Source: an uncultured Collinsella sp. (GTDB taxonomy: Bacteria > Actinomycetota > Coriobacteriia > Coriobacteriales > Coriobacteriaceae). Taken from it: a stretch of 5,552 nucleotides of DNA. Of the stretch, positions 1 to 5,552 are shown piece by piece. The notes under the pieces are model-generated. The model was not told where the DNA came from and made no database searches. It saw nothing but the letters and a program-made list of their open reading frames with translations. Position 1 is the first letter of the stretch, and every line of letters begins with the position of its first letter. Location of the stretch: NCBI GenBank assembly GCA_900553215.1, contig USCJ01000103.1, positions 1 through 5,552 of the forward strand, in the 5' to 3' direction. A program made the translations under genes and the position numbers.

Positions 1-21
1 AAACCGCTAGACGAACGGGCC
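1..21 (-). tRNA. 5' end of a tRNA gene, probably tRNA-Glu (truncated by window edge)
   Basis: Read on the minus strand from position 21 down to 1, the sequence has the layout of a tRNA 5' half. A 7-nt acceptor arm (GGCCCGT) is followed by T8 and C9, a GTCT D-stem arm, and then A14 and a D-loop beginning AGCGGTTT. The TTCGTCTAG block after the acceptor arm is what bacterial tRNA-Glu genes carry at this place, and the acceptor arm also resembles glutamate tRNAs of Gram-positive bacteria. The anticodon and 3' half lie outside the window, so the Glu identity is inferred from the 5' half only. The gene starts 129 bases beyond the cca stop codon, on the same strand, behind a plausible stable-RNA promoter. 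Confidence 0.75.
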
Positions 22-55
22 ACATGACATCTGCACTGCCGTGCTGCGAGGAAAT

Positions 56-84
56 ATATTACGGGACAAAAAACATCAGCGCAA
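56..84 (-). promoter_or_regulatory. Candidate promoter for the tRNA gene
   Basis: On the minus strand a TTGCGC box (79-84) is separated by 17 bases from TAATAT (56-61). An overlapping TATATT (53-58) is an alternative -10 box. Upstream of the -35 box, about 85-112 is rich in A and T (TTTTTT, AATTT and TTTCTTCTT tracts), as expected of an UP element at a stable-RNA promoter. Transcription would start near 46-49 and leave a leader of roughly 25-28 nt for RNase P to remove. The -35 match is only 3 of 6, so this rests mainly on position and composition. Confidence 0.4.
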
Positions 85-92
85 GAAGAAAT

Positions 93-119
93 TCCAAATT
101 GCCGAAAAAATTGTCGGCA
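93..119 (-). terminator. Weak terminator-like hairpin after cca
   Basis: Thirty bases beyond the cca stop codon the minus strand forms a 6-bp stem (TGCCGA, 114-119, with TCGGCA, 100-105) around an 8-base loop. It is followed by the T-rich but interrupted run ATTTGGAATTTC. The stem is short and lacks an unbroken U-tract, so termination may be partial. The same A/T-rich stretch overlaps the proposed UP element of the tRNA promoter. Confidence 0.35.
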
Positions 120-149
120 GGTTATGGAACGCGCAGGTCAACTGGTTAG

Positions 150-1544
150 CTAGTTCAAGTTGAGATGAGCCAGGAGGGCTTCGCGGTTGTTGGGGATGTT
201 GTCCTCGATCACGGCATCGAGGGCAGCGTTGAGAAGCTGCCCCAACTCCGGCCCCGGCTTGACGCCGGCGCGGATCAGATCGCCACCATTGATGGCAAGC
301 ATCTTGAGTGTATAGGGCTCCCCCGCCTGCAGCAGATCGTGGGCGAGCGTACGCATCTCCTCGATCGTCTCGACGTAATAGAAGCACGAGGGCGCCTTGC
401 CGAGCGTGTCGGCACGCTTAAGGTCCATGAGCTCGTCCATCAGACGCGGCGTATCGACACCCTCGCCCGAAAGCGCGCGCATCATATTGAGCAGGCAGGA
501 GCGCTCGGGGCGCAGCGGCTTGTCATGGTATTTGATCAGCAGGCACACATCGCGCACCAAATCGTGCGAGAGCGCCAGGCGATCCATGATGACACGCGCC
601 TTCTTGGCGCCGAGCTCGGGATGACCGTAGAAGTGGCCGCTGCCGTCGTGATCGACCGTAAAGCACTCGGGTTTGGAAACGTCGTGCAAAAACGCAGCCC
701 ACATAAGGCTCGACGAGGGCGCGACGCCGTCGCACAGCGCCAGCTCCCCTGCCACCGTCAGCACGCGGGCGATATGCTCGTAGACGTTAAACGCATGATA
801 GACGCTGCGTTGATCAAACCCGCGAGCGGACGCGAGCTCGGGCACGGCGGCGCAAACAAGCTCGGGGTAGCGCAGCATCGCGTCTCCCCCATGGCCGGTC
901 GAAAGGATACCCTCGAGCTCAATGCCCACGCGCTCGCGCGCCACAGCATCGAGCAGCGGCGCGCACTCGGCAAGCGCCTGTTTAGTCTTAGGCTCGATCA
1001 TAAAATCCAGACGGCAGGCAAAACGCACCGCGCGCAGCATGCGAAGCGCGTCCTCGTTAAAACGACGCTTGGGATCTCCAACGGCGCGGATGAGCTTGCG
1101 GTCTAGGTCGCCCTGACCATCGTAGCGGTCGACAAGACCACGCTCGGGATGCCAGGCCATAGCGTTAACGGTAAAGTCACGACGCGCCAGATCGTCCTCA
1201 AGCGACGCCGCACGCTCCACACTCTGGGGATGGCGGCCGTCGGTGTAAAAGCCGTCTAGGCGGTAGGTGGTGACCTCAATGCGCTCATTATCGCAAATAG
1301 CCGTGATGCCGCCAAATTTTATGCCCGACTCAACCACGGCAATATCAGCCGCTTCGAGCGCCTCTTTGGACTCCTGCCACAGGCCGCTGCAGCACATGTC
1401 AACATCGTGGCTGGGGCGTCCCATCAGGGCATCACGTACCCAACCGCCCACGTACCAAGCCTCAAGACCTGCTGCCTCAAGCGCACGCAGGACACGGATA
1501 GAGGCATCGGTCGGCTGCGTACCGTTGAGCGAAACATTGCACAT
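150..1544 (-). CDS. cca: CCA tRNA nucleotidyltransferase with HD domain
   Basis: This class II CCA-adding enzyme builds or repairs the 3'-terminal CCA of tRNAs from CTP and ATP in the cytosol. The 464-residue protein has the family motifs in order: motif A, GGWVRD (33-38), with the metal-binding pair D47 and D49; the flexible-loop region TDGRHPQSVE (101-110); motif B, RRDFTVNAMAW (121-131); GDPKRRF (156-162); and the nucleotide-reading motif EDALR (164-168) with the following arginine-rich helix. An HD domain follows, with H287-D288 and nearby histidines H257, H308 and H340. The tail INGGDLIRAGVKPGPELG (418-435) is typical of bacterial CCA enzymes. The intact loop and EDxxR motif favour full CCA addition over a CC- or A-only enzyme (inference). 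The start is well supported: AGGAGG at 1553-1558 lies 8 bases before the ATG. The gene follows the terminator of the upstream kinase, so it should have its own promoter in 1559-1636, but I see no convincing -35/-10 pair there. A tRNA gene lies just downstream. Confidence 0.95.
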   Translation of the reverse strand: MCNVSLNGTQPTDASIRVLRALEAAGLEAWYVGGWVRDALMGRPSHDVDMCCSGLWQESKEALEAADIAVVESGIKFGGITAICDNERIEVTTYRLDGFYTDGRHPQSVERAASLEDDLARRDFTVNAMAWHPERGLVDRYDGQGDLDRKLIRAVGDPKRRFNEDALRMLRAVRFACRLDFMIEPKTKQALAECAPLLDAVARERVGIELEGILSTGHGGDAMLRYPELVCAAVPELASARGFDQRSVYHAFNVYEHIARVLTVAGELALCDGVAPSSSLMWAAFLHDVSKPECFTVDHDGSGHFYGHPELGAKKARVIMDRLALSHDLVRDVCLLIKYHDKPLRPERSCLLNMMRALSGEGVDTPRLMDELMDLKRADTLGKAPSCFYYVETIEEMRTLAHDLLQAGEPYTLKMLAINGGDLIRAGVKPGPELGQLLNAALDAVIEDNIPNNREALLAHLNLN

Positions 1545-1636
1545 GCCTATGGCCTCCTGCGACTATCAAATTGGCTATCGATTGCGTCTGCAAGAAGTCT
1601 AGCAAGAAACAGCCTCCACTGCACACGCAAGTCCGA

Positions 1637-1675
1637 TAAACAAAAACGCATCCGTCCTGGTCTAAGACGGATGCG
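1637..1675 (-). terminator. Intrinsic terminator after the second kinase gene
   Basis: The minus strand carries a perfect 10-bp stem, CGCATCCGTC (1666-1675) with GACGGATGCG (1647-1656), closing a 9-base loop. TTTTTGTTTA follows directly (1637-1646). It begins 33 bases beyond the stop codon of the kinase at 1709-2641. On the plus strand the stem is followed by AAATAATT, which is not a T-tract, so it acts in the minus direction. It separates the kinase unit from cca. Confidence 0.9.
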
Positions 1676-1708
1676 AAATAATTGAACTATTCAGGCAAGG
1701 TGCCGGAA

Positions 1709-2641
1709 CTAGCAAACCTGACGAATTGCAATACCCTTCTGATACTCATCGACCTTGGCAAAATCGCCCAGACCCGGGCACTCGACCACGTTGGCGCCGG
1801 TGGCCATCGAGAGGCGCAGGGCGTCCTCGACGCGCTCGGGAGCGTCGTGCCACACGGACAGGAAGGCGGCCAGCGAAGAGTCACCGGCGCAAACGGTCGA
1901 CAGCAGCTTGACCTCAAAGGTACGGTTGGCAAACCAGATGTGCTCGCCGTTTGAGAAGTACGCGCCGGCGCCACCCAGGGTCAACAGCACGTTCTTGGCG
2001 CCCTTGGCATGCAGCTCGGCCATGGCAGCCTTGACGGACTCATCGTCGCCGCCGCTCACCTTAATGCCAAAGATGTCGAGCAGCTCGTCGTCGTTAGGCT
2101 TAATGAGGAGCGGCTCCATAGCAATGAGGTCGGCCAACTGATGGCTCGAAATATCGAGCACGAACTCGGCGCCCTTTGCCTTAACGCGGCGAAGCACCTC
2201 GGCCAGGAAGCCCTCAGAGGTGTTGGGGGGCAGCGAGCCGCTAATGACCAGGCAGGTCATGTCCTCGAGCGAATCGATCAGCTCAAACATCTCCTGCTCG
2301 TTGGCCTCGTTGATGGCGGCACCGGCGTTGACCATGTTGTACTCGGTGTCGGGACCGGCATTGAGGAACACGTTGACACGCGTGATGCCGTCGGTCCACA
2401 CGGGCTTGACGGGAACGCCCAGGGCCTCGGCGCCCTTAACGATATACTCACCCGAGAAGCCGGCGAAGAAGCCCAGGATCGTGGTGTCGACGCCGTAGTG
2501 GTCGAGCGTAAACGAAACGTTGAGACCCTTGCCGTTGGGGGTGTAGACAGCGTTACGGGTGCGGGTAACGGTGTTGGCGGACAGGCCATCGCAGGAGATG
2601 TTGTAGTCAATAGCGGGATTTGCAGTAAGCGTGTAAATCAT
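1709..2641 (-). CDS. 1-phosphofructokinase-family hexose-phosphate kinase, copy 2 (PfkB/ribokinase superfamily)
   Basis: Predicted cytosolic ATP-dependent sugar-phosphate kinase of the FruK/LacC branch. It most likely converts fructose 1-phosphate to fructose 1,6-bisphosphate; tagatose 6-phosphate is an alternative substrate. The 310 residues match the usual family length. Visible motifs are NPAID (8-12, with substrate-contacting D12), NGKGLN (36-41), GITRVN (85-90), SGSLPP (134-139), IKPNDDEL (180-187), TLGGAGA (221-227) and the catalytic loop STVCAGDS (248-255) with D254 as general base. Two positions are unusual: Asn replaces Ala/Gly before GKG, and Cys replaces the first Gly of GAGD. The reading frame extends to a GTG at 2656, but the ATG at 2641 is preferred. 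It has AAAGGA six bases upstream, and it aligns with the start of the neighbouring paralog (MIYTLTANPAID against MFYTLTANPAVD). The two kinases share roughly half their residues by eye, so this is an old tandem duplication. A terminator upstream, a candidate promoter and a terminator downstream suggest a separate transcription unit. The exact substrate cannot be fixed from sequence. Confidence 0.88.
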   Translation of the reverse strand: MIYTLTANPAIDYNISCDGLSANTVTRTRNAVYTPNGKGLNVSFTLDHYGVDTTILGFFAGFSGEYIVKGAEALGVPVKPVWTDGITRVNVFLNAGPDTEYNMVNAGAAINEANEQEMFELIDSLEDMTCLVISGSLPPNTSEGFLAEVLRRVKAKGAEFVLDISSHQLADLIAMEPLLIKPNDDELLDIFGIKVSGGDDESVKAAMAELHAKGAKNVLLTLGGAGAYFSNGEHIWFANRTFEVKLLSTVCAGDSSLAAFLSVWHDAPERVEDALRLSMATGANVVECPGLGDFAKVDEYQKGIAIRQVC

Positions 2642-2647
2642 GAATGT

Positions 2648-2653
2648 TCCTTT
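2648..2653 (-). promoter_or_regulatory. Ribosome binding site that fixes the start of the second kinase
   Basis: AAAGGA on the minus strand lies 6 bases before the ATG at 2639-2641. It falls inside the extra codons that a GTG start at 2654-2656 would add. It therefore supports the ATG and argues against the longer form. Confidence 0.7.
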
Positions 2654-2675
2654 CACGAAGCAACGTGTTAATGAA

Positions 2676-2704
2676 AGTATATTCCACGCTTCGGCAAAAG
2701 GCTA
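2676..2704 (-). promoter_or_regulatory. Candidate promoter of the second kinase gene
   Basis: TATACT (2676-2681, minus strand) matches the -10 consensus at 5 of 6 positions and lies in the gap between the preceding terminator and the kinase start. Transcription would begin near 2668-2670 and give a leader of about 28 nt. No good -35 box is present at 17 bases (TAGCCT, 2699-2704); TTGTAG (2702-2707) is 20 bases away. The promoter may be weak or activator-dependent, which is inference. The strong terminator just upstream makes a promoter here necessary unless readthrough is used. Confidence 0.4.
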
Positions 2705-2770
2705 CAACAACTCGGTGAACGGTGTGGAAGCGATGAAGTACGGCAGGACTCCTCTCCCCCGTGGCGGAAC

Positions 2771-2802
2771 AAAAAAGGCGCCCCGGCCGAAACCGGAGCG
2801 CC
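2771..2802 (-). terminator. Intrinsic terminator after the ptsI-proximal kinase
   Basis: As RNA from the minus strand, GGCGCUCCGG (2793-2802) pairs with CCGGGGCGCC (2777-2786) over ten positions including one U-G wobble, around a 6-base loop. Six U residues follow at 2771-2776. The hairpin starts 28 bases beyond the TAA at 2831. It is a strong terminator, dividing the two paralogous kinases into separate units or leaving the second one to partial readthrough. Confidence 0.92.
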
Positions 2803-2830
2803 GCATGCGCAAGAATATGTCGCGTTTCGC

Positions 2831-3754
2831 TTACTTGCGATCCAGCTTGCGGACAGCAACGCGCTTGCTGTACTCGTCGACGTGACCAAAGTCGCCGATG
2901 CCGACGGACTCAGCAACGTTGGCGCCGGTGGCCATAGCGAGCTTCATGGCCTCCTCGACGTTGTCGCGATCCCTGTACCACTTGTGCAGGAACGCAGCGA
3001 GGGTGCAGTCGCCGGCGCAGACGGAAGAGACAAGCTTGATGTTGAACTCACGCTTGGCATACCAGATGTCCTCGCCGTTGGAGAAGTAAGCGTCACCGCG
3101 GCTACCACGGGTGAGCAGCACGTTCTGGACGCCGGCCTCGTGAGCCAGCTTCATGGCAACGCGGACCTCGTCGTCGGTGTCGACCGGCACGCCGAAGATA
3201 GCCTTCATCTCGTGATGGTTCGGCTTAATGAGCAGCGGCTTCTTGTGAGCGAGCTCCTTGAGCTTGTCGGAGGACAGGTCCAGGACGACGTCGGCGCCAC
3301 GGGCCTGAGCGTGCTCCATGACCTGAGCCAGGAAGTCGGGCGTAGCTTTGGGAGGCACGGAGCCGGAGACGATCAGGCACTCAAGATCGCCCAGGATGTT
3401 GTAGAGCTCCTCCTGGTGCTGCGGCGTGATCGGAGCACCCGGGTTCAGGATGCCGTACTCGTGCTGGCCATCGTTGACGTAGGTGTTGATGCGCGTGATA
3501 CCGTCGGTCCAGACCGGGCGGCAGAGGCAACCCAGGTTCATGACCTCCTCGACGATGAACTTGCCCGTGAAGCCGGCGAAGAAGCCGAGAGCGACGGTGT
3601 CGACGCCCATCTTCTTAAAGGCGAAGGACACGTCGAGGCCCTTGCCGTTAGCCGTGTAGCTAGCCGAGCCGGTGCGGACGTTCTCGTCGGGCTCGAGCGG
3701 AGAGCTCGAAACCGTCATGTCGACAGCCGGGTTAGCGGTTAGCGTGTAGAACAT
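2831..3754 (-). CDS. 1-phosphofructokinase-family hexose-phosphate kinase, copy 1 (PfkB/ribokinase superfamily)
   Basis: Predicted ATP-dependent kinase of the FruK/LacC group, phosphorylating fructose 1-phosphate or a related PTS-derived hexose phosphate for glycolysis. The protein has 307 residues, normal for the family. Motifs seen are NPAVD (8-12), NGKGLD (36-41), TDGITRIN (83-90), SGSVPP (130-135), IKPNHHE (176-182), LLTRGSRG (213-220) and the catalytic loop SSVCAGDC (243-250) with D249 as the likely general base. Three departures from the family signature stand out: Asn before GKG; Asp41 where nearly all relatives have Asn in the substrate loop; and Cys in place of the first Gly of GAGD. 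Its paralog shares the first and third but keeps Asn41. The start is supported by AGGGGG (3763-3768) 8 bases before the ATG and by alignment with the paralog. The gene begins 74 bases after ptsI with no clear promoter between, so co-transcription with ptsI is likely, and it ends in a strong terminator. A changed substrate or a reduced rate is possible because of Asp41; this is inference. Confidence 0.87.
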   Translation of the reverse strand: MFYTLTANPAVDMTVSSSPLEPDENVRTGSASYTANGKGLDVSFAFKKMGVDTVALGFFAGFTGKFIVEEVMNLGCLCRPVWTDGITRINTYVNDGQHEYGILNPGAPITPQHQEELYNILGDLECLIVSGSVPPKATPDFLAQVMEHAQARGADVVLDLSSDKLKELAHKKPLLIKPNHHEMKAIFGVPVDTDDEVRVAMKLAHEAGVQNVLLTRGSRGDAYFSNGEDIWYAKREFNIKLVSSVCAGDCTLAAFLHKWYRDRDNVEEAMKLAMATGANVAESVGIGDFGHVDEYSKRVAVRKLDRK

Positions 3755-3781
3755 TTACAGTACCCCCTGTATATGTGAGGG

Positions 3782-3811
3782 CCGCGTGGCCGGCCCATTC
3801 CAACCACGCGG
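3782..3811 (-). other. Intercistronic hairpin between ptsI and the first kinase
   Basis: CCGCGTGG (3804-3811) and CCACGCGG (3782-3789) on the minus strand form a perfect 8-bp GC-rich stem around a 14-base loop. The loop contains part of a GGCCGGCC palindrome, which permits alternative pairing. It starts 18 bases beyond the ptsI stop. No U-tract follows (CCCTCACATATACA), so it is not a standard intrinsic terminator. It may stabilise the upstream message, mark a processing site or attenuate transcription; the sequence does not say which. Confidence 0.6.
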
Positions 3812-3828
3812 TTACCTCTGATACCAAA

Positions 3829-5538
3829 TTAGCGAGCTGCGGACTCGAGCAGTGCCTTGACCTCGGCAGCGGTGTTGCAGGCGAGCGCCTTCTCGGCGAG
3901 CTCGTCGCACTCGGCCTTGGTCCACTGGCTGATGGTCTTGCGGGCGCGCAGGATGGACGGAGCGCTCATCGAGAACTCCTCCAGGCCCCAGCTGATCAGC
4001 AGCGGCTCGAGCAACGGATCGGCAGCGGCCTCGCCGCACATACCGACCATGATGCCGGCCTTCGCGCCGCTCTCGATGATGTTCTTGAGCGAGCGAAGCA
4101 CGGCGGGATAGTAAACCTGGTACAGGTTGGAGATGGTGTCGTTACCACGGTCGGCGCACATGGTGTAGCCGATCAGGTCGTTAGTGCCGATGGAGAAGAA
4201 GTCGGCGACCTCGGCCAGGCGGTCGGCGAGCAGCGAGGCGGCAGGCGTCTCGACCATGATGCCGACCTCGATGTTCTCGTTGAACTTGCGACCCTCTTCG
4301 GTCAGCTCGGCCTTGCACTGCTCAACGAGCTCCTTGACAGCCAAGACCTCCTCGACGCAAGTGACGAGCGGGATCATGATCTTGACGTCACCGAAGGCAC
4401 TAGCGCGCAGCAAGGCGCGGAGCTGGACCTTGTACTGGTCGGGGTTGGCCAGGCAGTAACGCACGGCGCGGAAGCCCATGAAGGGGTTCTCTTCCTTGAC
4501 CATGTGCAGGTACGGAATCTCCTTGTCGCCACCAACATCGAGCGTGCGGATGATGACCGGAGCGCCCTTGAGCGCGCTGGCAACCTTGCGGTAGGCGTTA
4601 AACTGCTCCTCCTCGGAAGGAAGCTCAGCAGAGTCCATGAACAGGAACTCAGAGCGGAACAGGCCGATAGCCTCGGCGTCGTGATCGAGCGCGTTGGGCA
4701 CGTCATCGGGGTTGCCGATGTTGCAGGCAATGATCTTCTTGATGCCGTCGGCAGTCACGGACGGCTTGCCTCGGAAGGCCTCGAGAGCAGCCTTCTCGGC
4801 AGCGAAAGCCTCGGCCTTGGCAGTGTAAGCGGCGAGTGTCTCCTCATCGGGATCGGCCTCGACGATACCCTTGCCACCGTCGACGACAACGGTCATGCCG
4901 TTGCGCAGTGCGGTGCAGCTGTTGGAAACCGAAAGGACAGCCGGGATCTCGAGGGCGCGCGCAATGATTGCGGAGTGCGACGTGCGGCCACCAGTCTCGG
5001 TGACGATACCGGCAACGTGCGCCTTATCGATCGTGGCGGTCATGGACGGCGTGAGGTCGTGCACGACAACGACGGTGTTCTCGGGCAGGACGGAGAGGTC
5101 GACGACCTCCTTACCCAGCAACTCGGCCAGAATGCCGGTACGGATGTCGGCGATGTCGGCCGCGCGCAGACGGAACATCTCGTCGTCCATGGACAGGAAC
5201 ATGTTCTCGAACATGGTCGAGGTGTCCATGAGCGCCTGCTCGGCGCAGGTGCCGCCGTCAATGGCGGCGTTGATGGCGTCGGTCATGCCCGGATCCTGAG
5301 CCAGGACAATGTGTCCGCTCATGATCTCGGCCTCGGCCTCGCCCACCGTCTCCTTCATGTGGTCGGCCTGAGCCTGGGTCTTCTCGCAGAAGACCGAAAG
5401 AGCGGTCTGATAGCGCTCCTTCTCTGCTGCCGAATCAGCAACCTCGTGCGGCTCAAACGTCAAGTCGGGATCGACGGCGACCATGACGGTGCCGATACCG
5501 ATGCCCTCGGAAGCGTTGACTCCCTGATACATTCCCAT
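3829..5538 (-). CDS. ptsI: PTS enzyme I (phosphoenolpyruvate-protein phosphotransferase)
   Basis: Enzyme I is the soluble first component of the sugar phosphotransferase system. It autophosphorylates from PEP and passes the phosphate to HPr. The 569 residues match the family length (about 570-575). The N-terminal HPr-binding and phosphohistidine domains contain GGRTSHSAI (183-191) with the phospho-accepting H188. The C-terminal PEP-binding barrel shows GLFRSEFLFM (292-301, R295), RTLDVGGDK (331-339, R331), ENPFMGFRAVRY (350-361), the metal ligands E430 in VGIMVETPAA and D454 in SIGTNDL, DRGN (463-466), and the catalytic C501 in GMCGEAAADP. All catalytic residues are intact. The usual TQ after GTNDL is IG here. 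Two starts are possible: ATG at 5538, with GGAG six bases upstream, and ATG at 5532 two codons later, with AGAGGA six bases upstream; the proteins differ by two residues. Only 14 bases lie upstream, so whether ptsH precedes it cannot be seen. A hexose-phosphate kinase follows, fitting PTS sugar use. Confidence 0.97.
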   Translation of the reverse strand: MGMYQGVNASEGIGIGTVMVAVDPDLTFEPHEVADSAAEKERYQTALSVFCEKTQAQADHMKETVGEAEAEIMSGHIVLAQDPGMTDAINAAIDGGTCAEQALMDTSTMFENMFLSMDDEMFRLRAADIADIRTGILAELLGKEVVDLSVLPENTVVVVHDLTPSMTATIDKAHVAGIVTETGGRTSHSAIIARALEIPAVLSVSNSCTALRNGMTVVVDGGKGIVEADPDEETLAAYTAKAEAFAAEKAALEAFRGKPSVTADGIKKIIACNIGNPDDVPNALDHDAEAIGLFRSEFLFMDSAELPSEEEQFNAYRKVASALKGAPVIIRTLDVGGDKEIPYLHMVKEENPFMGFRAVRYCLANPDQYKVQLRALLRASAFGDVKIMIPLVTCVEEVLAVKELVEQCKAELTEEGRKFNENIEVGIMVETPAASLLADRLAEVADFFSIGTNDLIGYTMCADRGNDTISNLYQVYYPAVLRSLKNIIESGAKAGIMVGMCGEAAADPLLEPLLISWGLEEFSMSAPSILRARKTISQWTKAECDELAEKALACNTAAEVKALLESAAR

Positions 5539-5549
5539 TCCTCTCTCCG
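5539..5549 (-). promoter_or_regulatory. Purine-rich ribosome binding region of ptsI
   Basis: The minus strand reads CGGAGAGAGGA directly before the first ATG (5536-5538). The GGAG part is spaced for that ATG, and the AGAGGA part is spaced for the ATG at 5530-5532. The site does not settle which start is used, and both may be. Confidence 0.5.
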
Positions 5550-5552
5550 TGT

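Noticed and set aside
76..387. Minus-strand open frame overlapping the 3' end of cca in another frame
   Set aside because: Most of it lies inside cca, its translation is Arg/Pro-rich, and it covers the hairpin region between cca and the tRNA. There is no independent support.
165..1106. Long plus-strand open frame opposite cca (313 codons)
   Set aside because: It lies wholly antisense to a well-supported cca gene. Its translation has the low-complexity, Arg/His/Ala-rich look of a shadow frame in GC-rich DNA and shows no recognisable domain.
1559..1636. Promoter for cca
   Set aside because: One is expected here because a strong terminator precedes the gap. The candidates (TTGCAG with TTTGAT, or GATAGC with no -35 box) are weak, and the first would start transcription inside the ribosome binding site.
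1788..2935. A 20-base identical direct repeat at 1788-1807 and 2916-2935
   Set aside because: It encodes the conserved MATGANV segment near the C-terminus of both kinases, so it reflects paralogy and codon preference rather than a mobile or attachment repeat.
2009..3742. Long plus-strand open frames opposite both kinases (2009-2671 and 2882-3742)
   Set aside because: Both are antisense to strongly supported kinase genes. Both occur in matching positions because the kinases are paralogs, and the translations (Val/Leu/Gly/Asp-rich) match no family I recognise.
1709..3754. Calling the kinases LacC (tagatose-6-phosphate kinase) or 6-phosphofructokinase 2
   Set aside because: These belong to the same superfamily and cannot be excluded. 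No lac/tagatose genes are in the window, and the PTS neighbour and FruK-like motifs favour the 1-phosphofructokinase group, so no firm symbol was given.
3788..3795. GGCCGGCC palindrome as an operator
   Set aside because: It is only 8 bp in GC-rich DNA and is explained by the overlap with the hairpin arms and loop. No second half-site or repeat copy is visible.

Overview
This 5.5 kb window looks like a chromosomal stretch of a moderately GC-rich, fermentative, PTS-using bacterium. The style of the enzyme I and hexose-kinase proteins, the GC-biased codon use and the gene set fit Coriobacteriia (Collinsella-like). That assignment is recognition plus inference, not proof. Everything identified lies on the minus strand, so transcription runs from high to low coordinates. 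There is no sign of mobile elements, CRISPR arrays, integrases or broken genes.

Layout in the direction of transcription: (1) ptsI, a full-length PTS enzyme I with all catalytic residues, at 3829-5538. (2) A 74-base gap containing an 8-bp hairpin without a U-tract. (3) A 1-phosphofructokinase-family kinase at 2831-3754, followed by a strong intrinsic terminator (2771-2802). (4) A second, paralogous kinase at 1709-2641, with its own probable promoter and its own strong terminator (1637-1675). (5) cca, the tRNA CCA-adding nucleotidyltransferase with an HD domain, at 150-1544. (6) A weak terminator-like hairpin, a probable stable-RNA promoter with an A/T-rich upstream stretch, and the first 21 nucleotides of a tRNA, most likely tRNA-Glu, cut off by the window edge at position 1.

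How the genes fit together: enzyme I takes phosphate from PEP and starts the PTS phosphorelay. PTS uptake of fructose-type sugars yields hexose phosphates such as fructose 1-phosphate, which FruK/LacC-family kinases phosphorylate a second time for glycolysis. ptsI and the first kinase probably share a transcript, while the second kinase can be expressed separately. No sugar-specific EII permease, HPr or regulator is visible, so the substrate assignment rests on the protein family alone. The cca/tRNA end is a separate tRNA-maturation neighbourhood.

The most notable feature is that both kinase paralogs share the same departures from the PfkB-family signatures: NGKG instead of A/G-GKG, and CAGD instead of GAGD. 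The ptsI-proximal copy also replaces the conserved substrate-loop Asn with Asp. I did not find a convincing wholly new system here.
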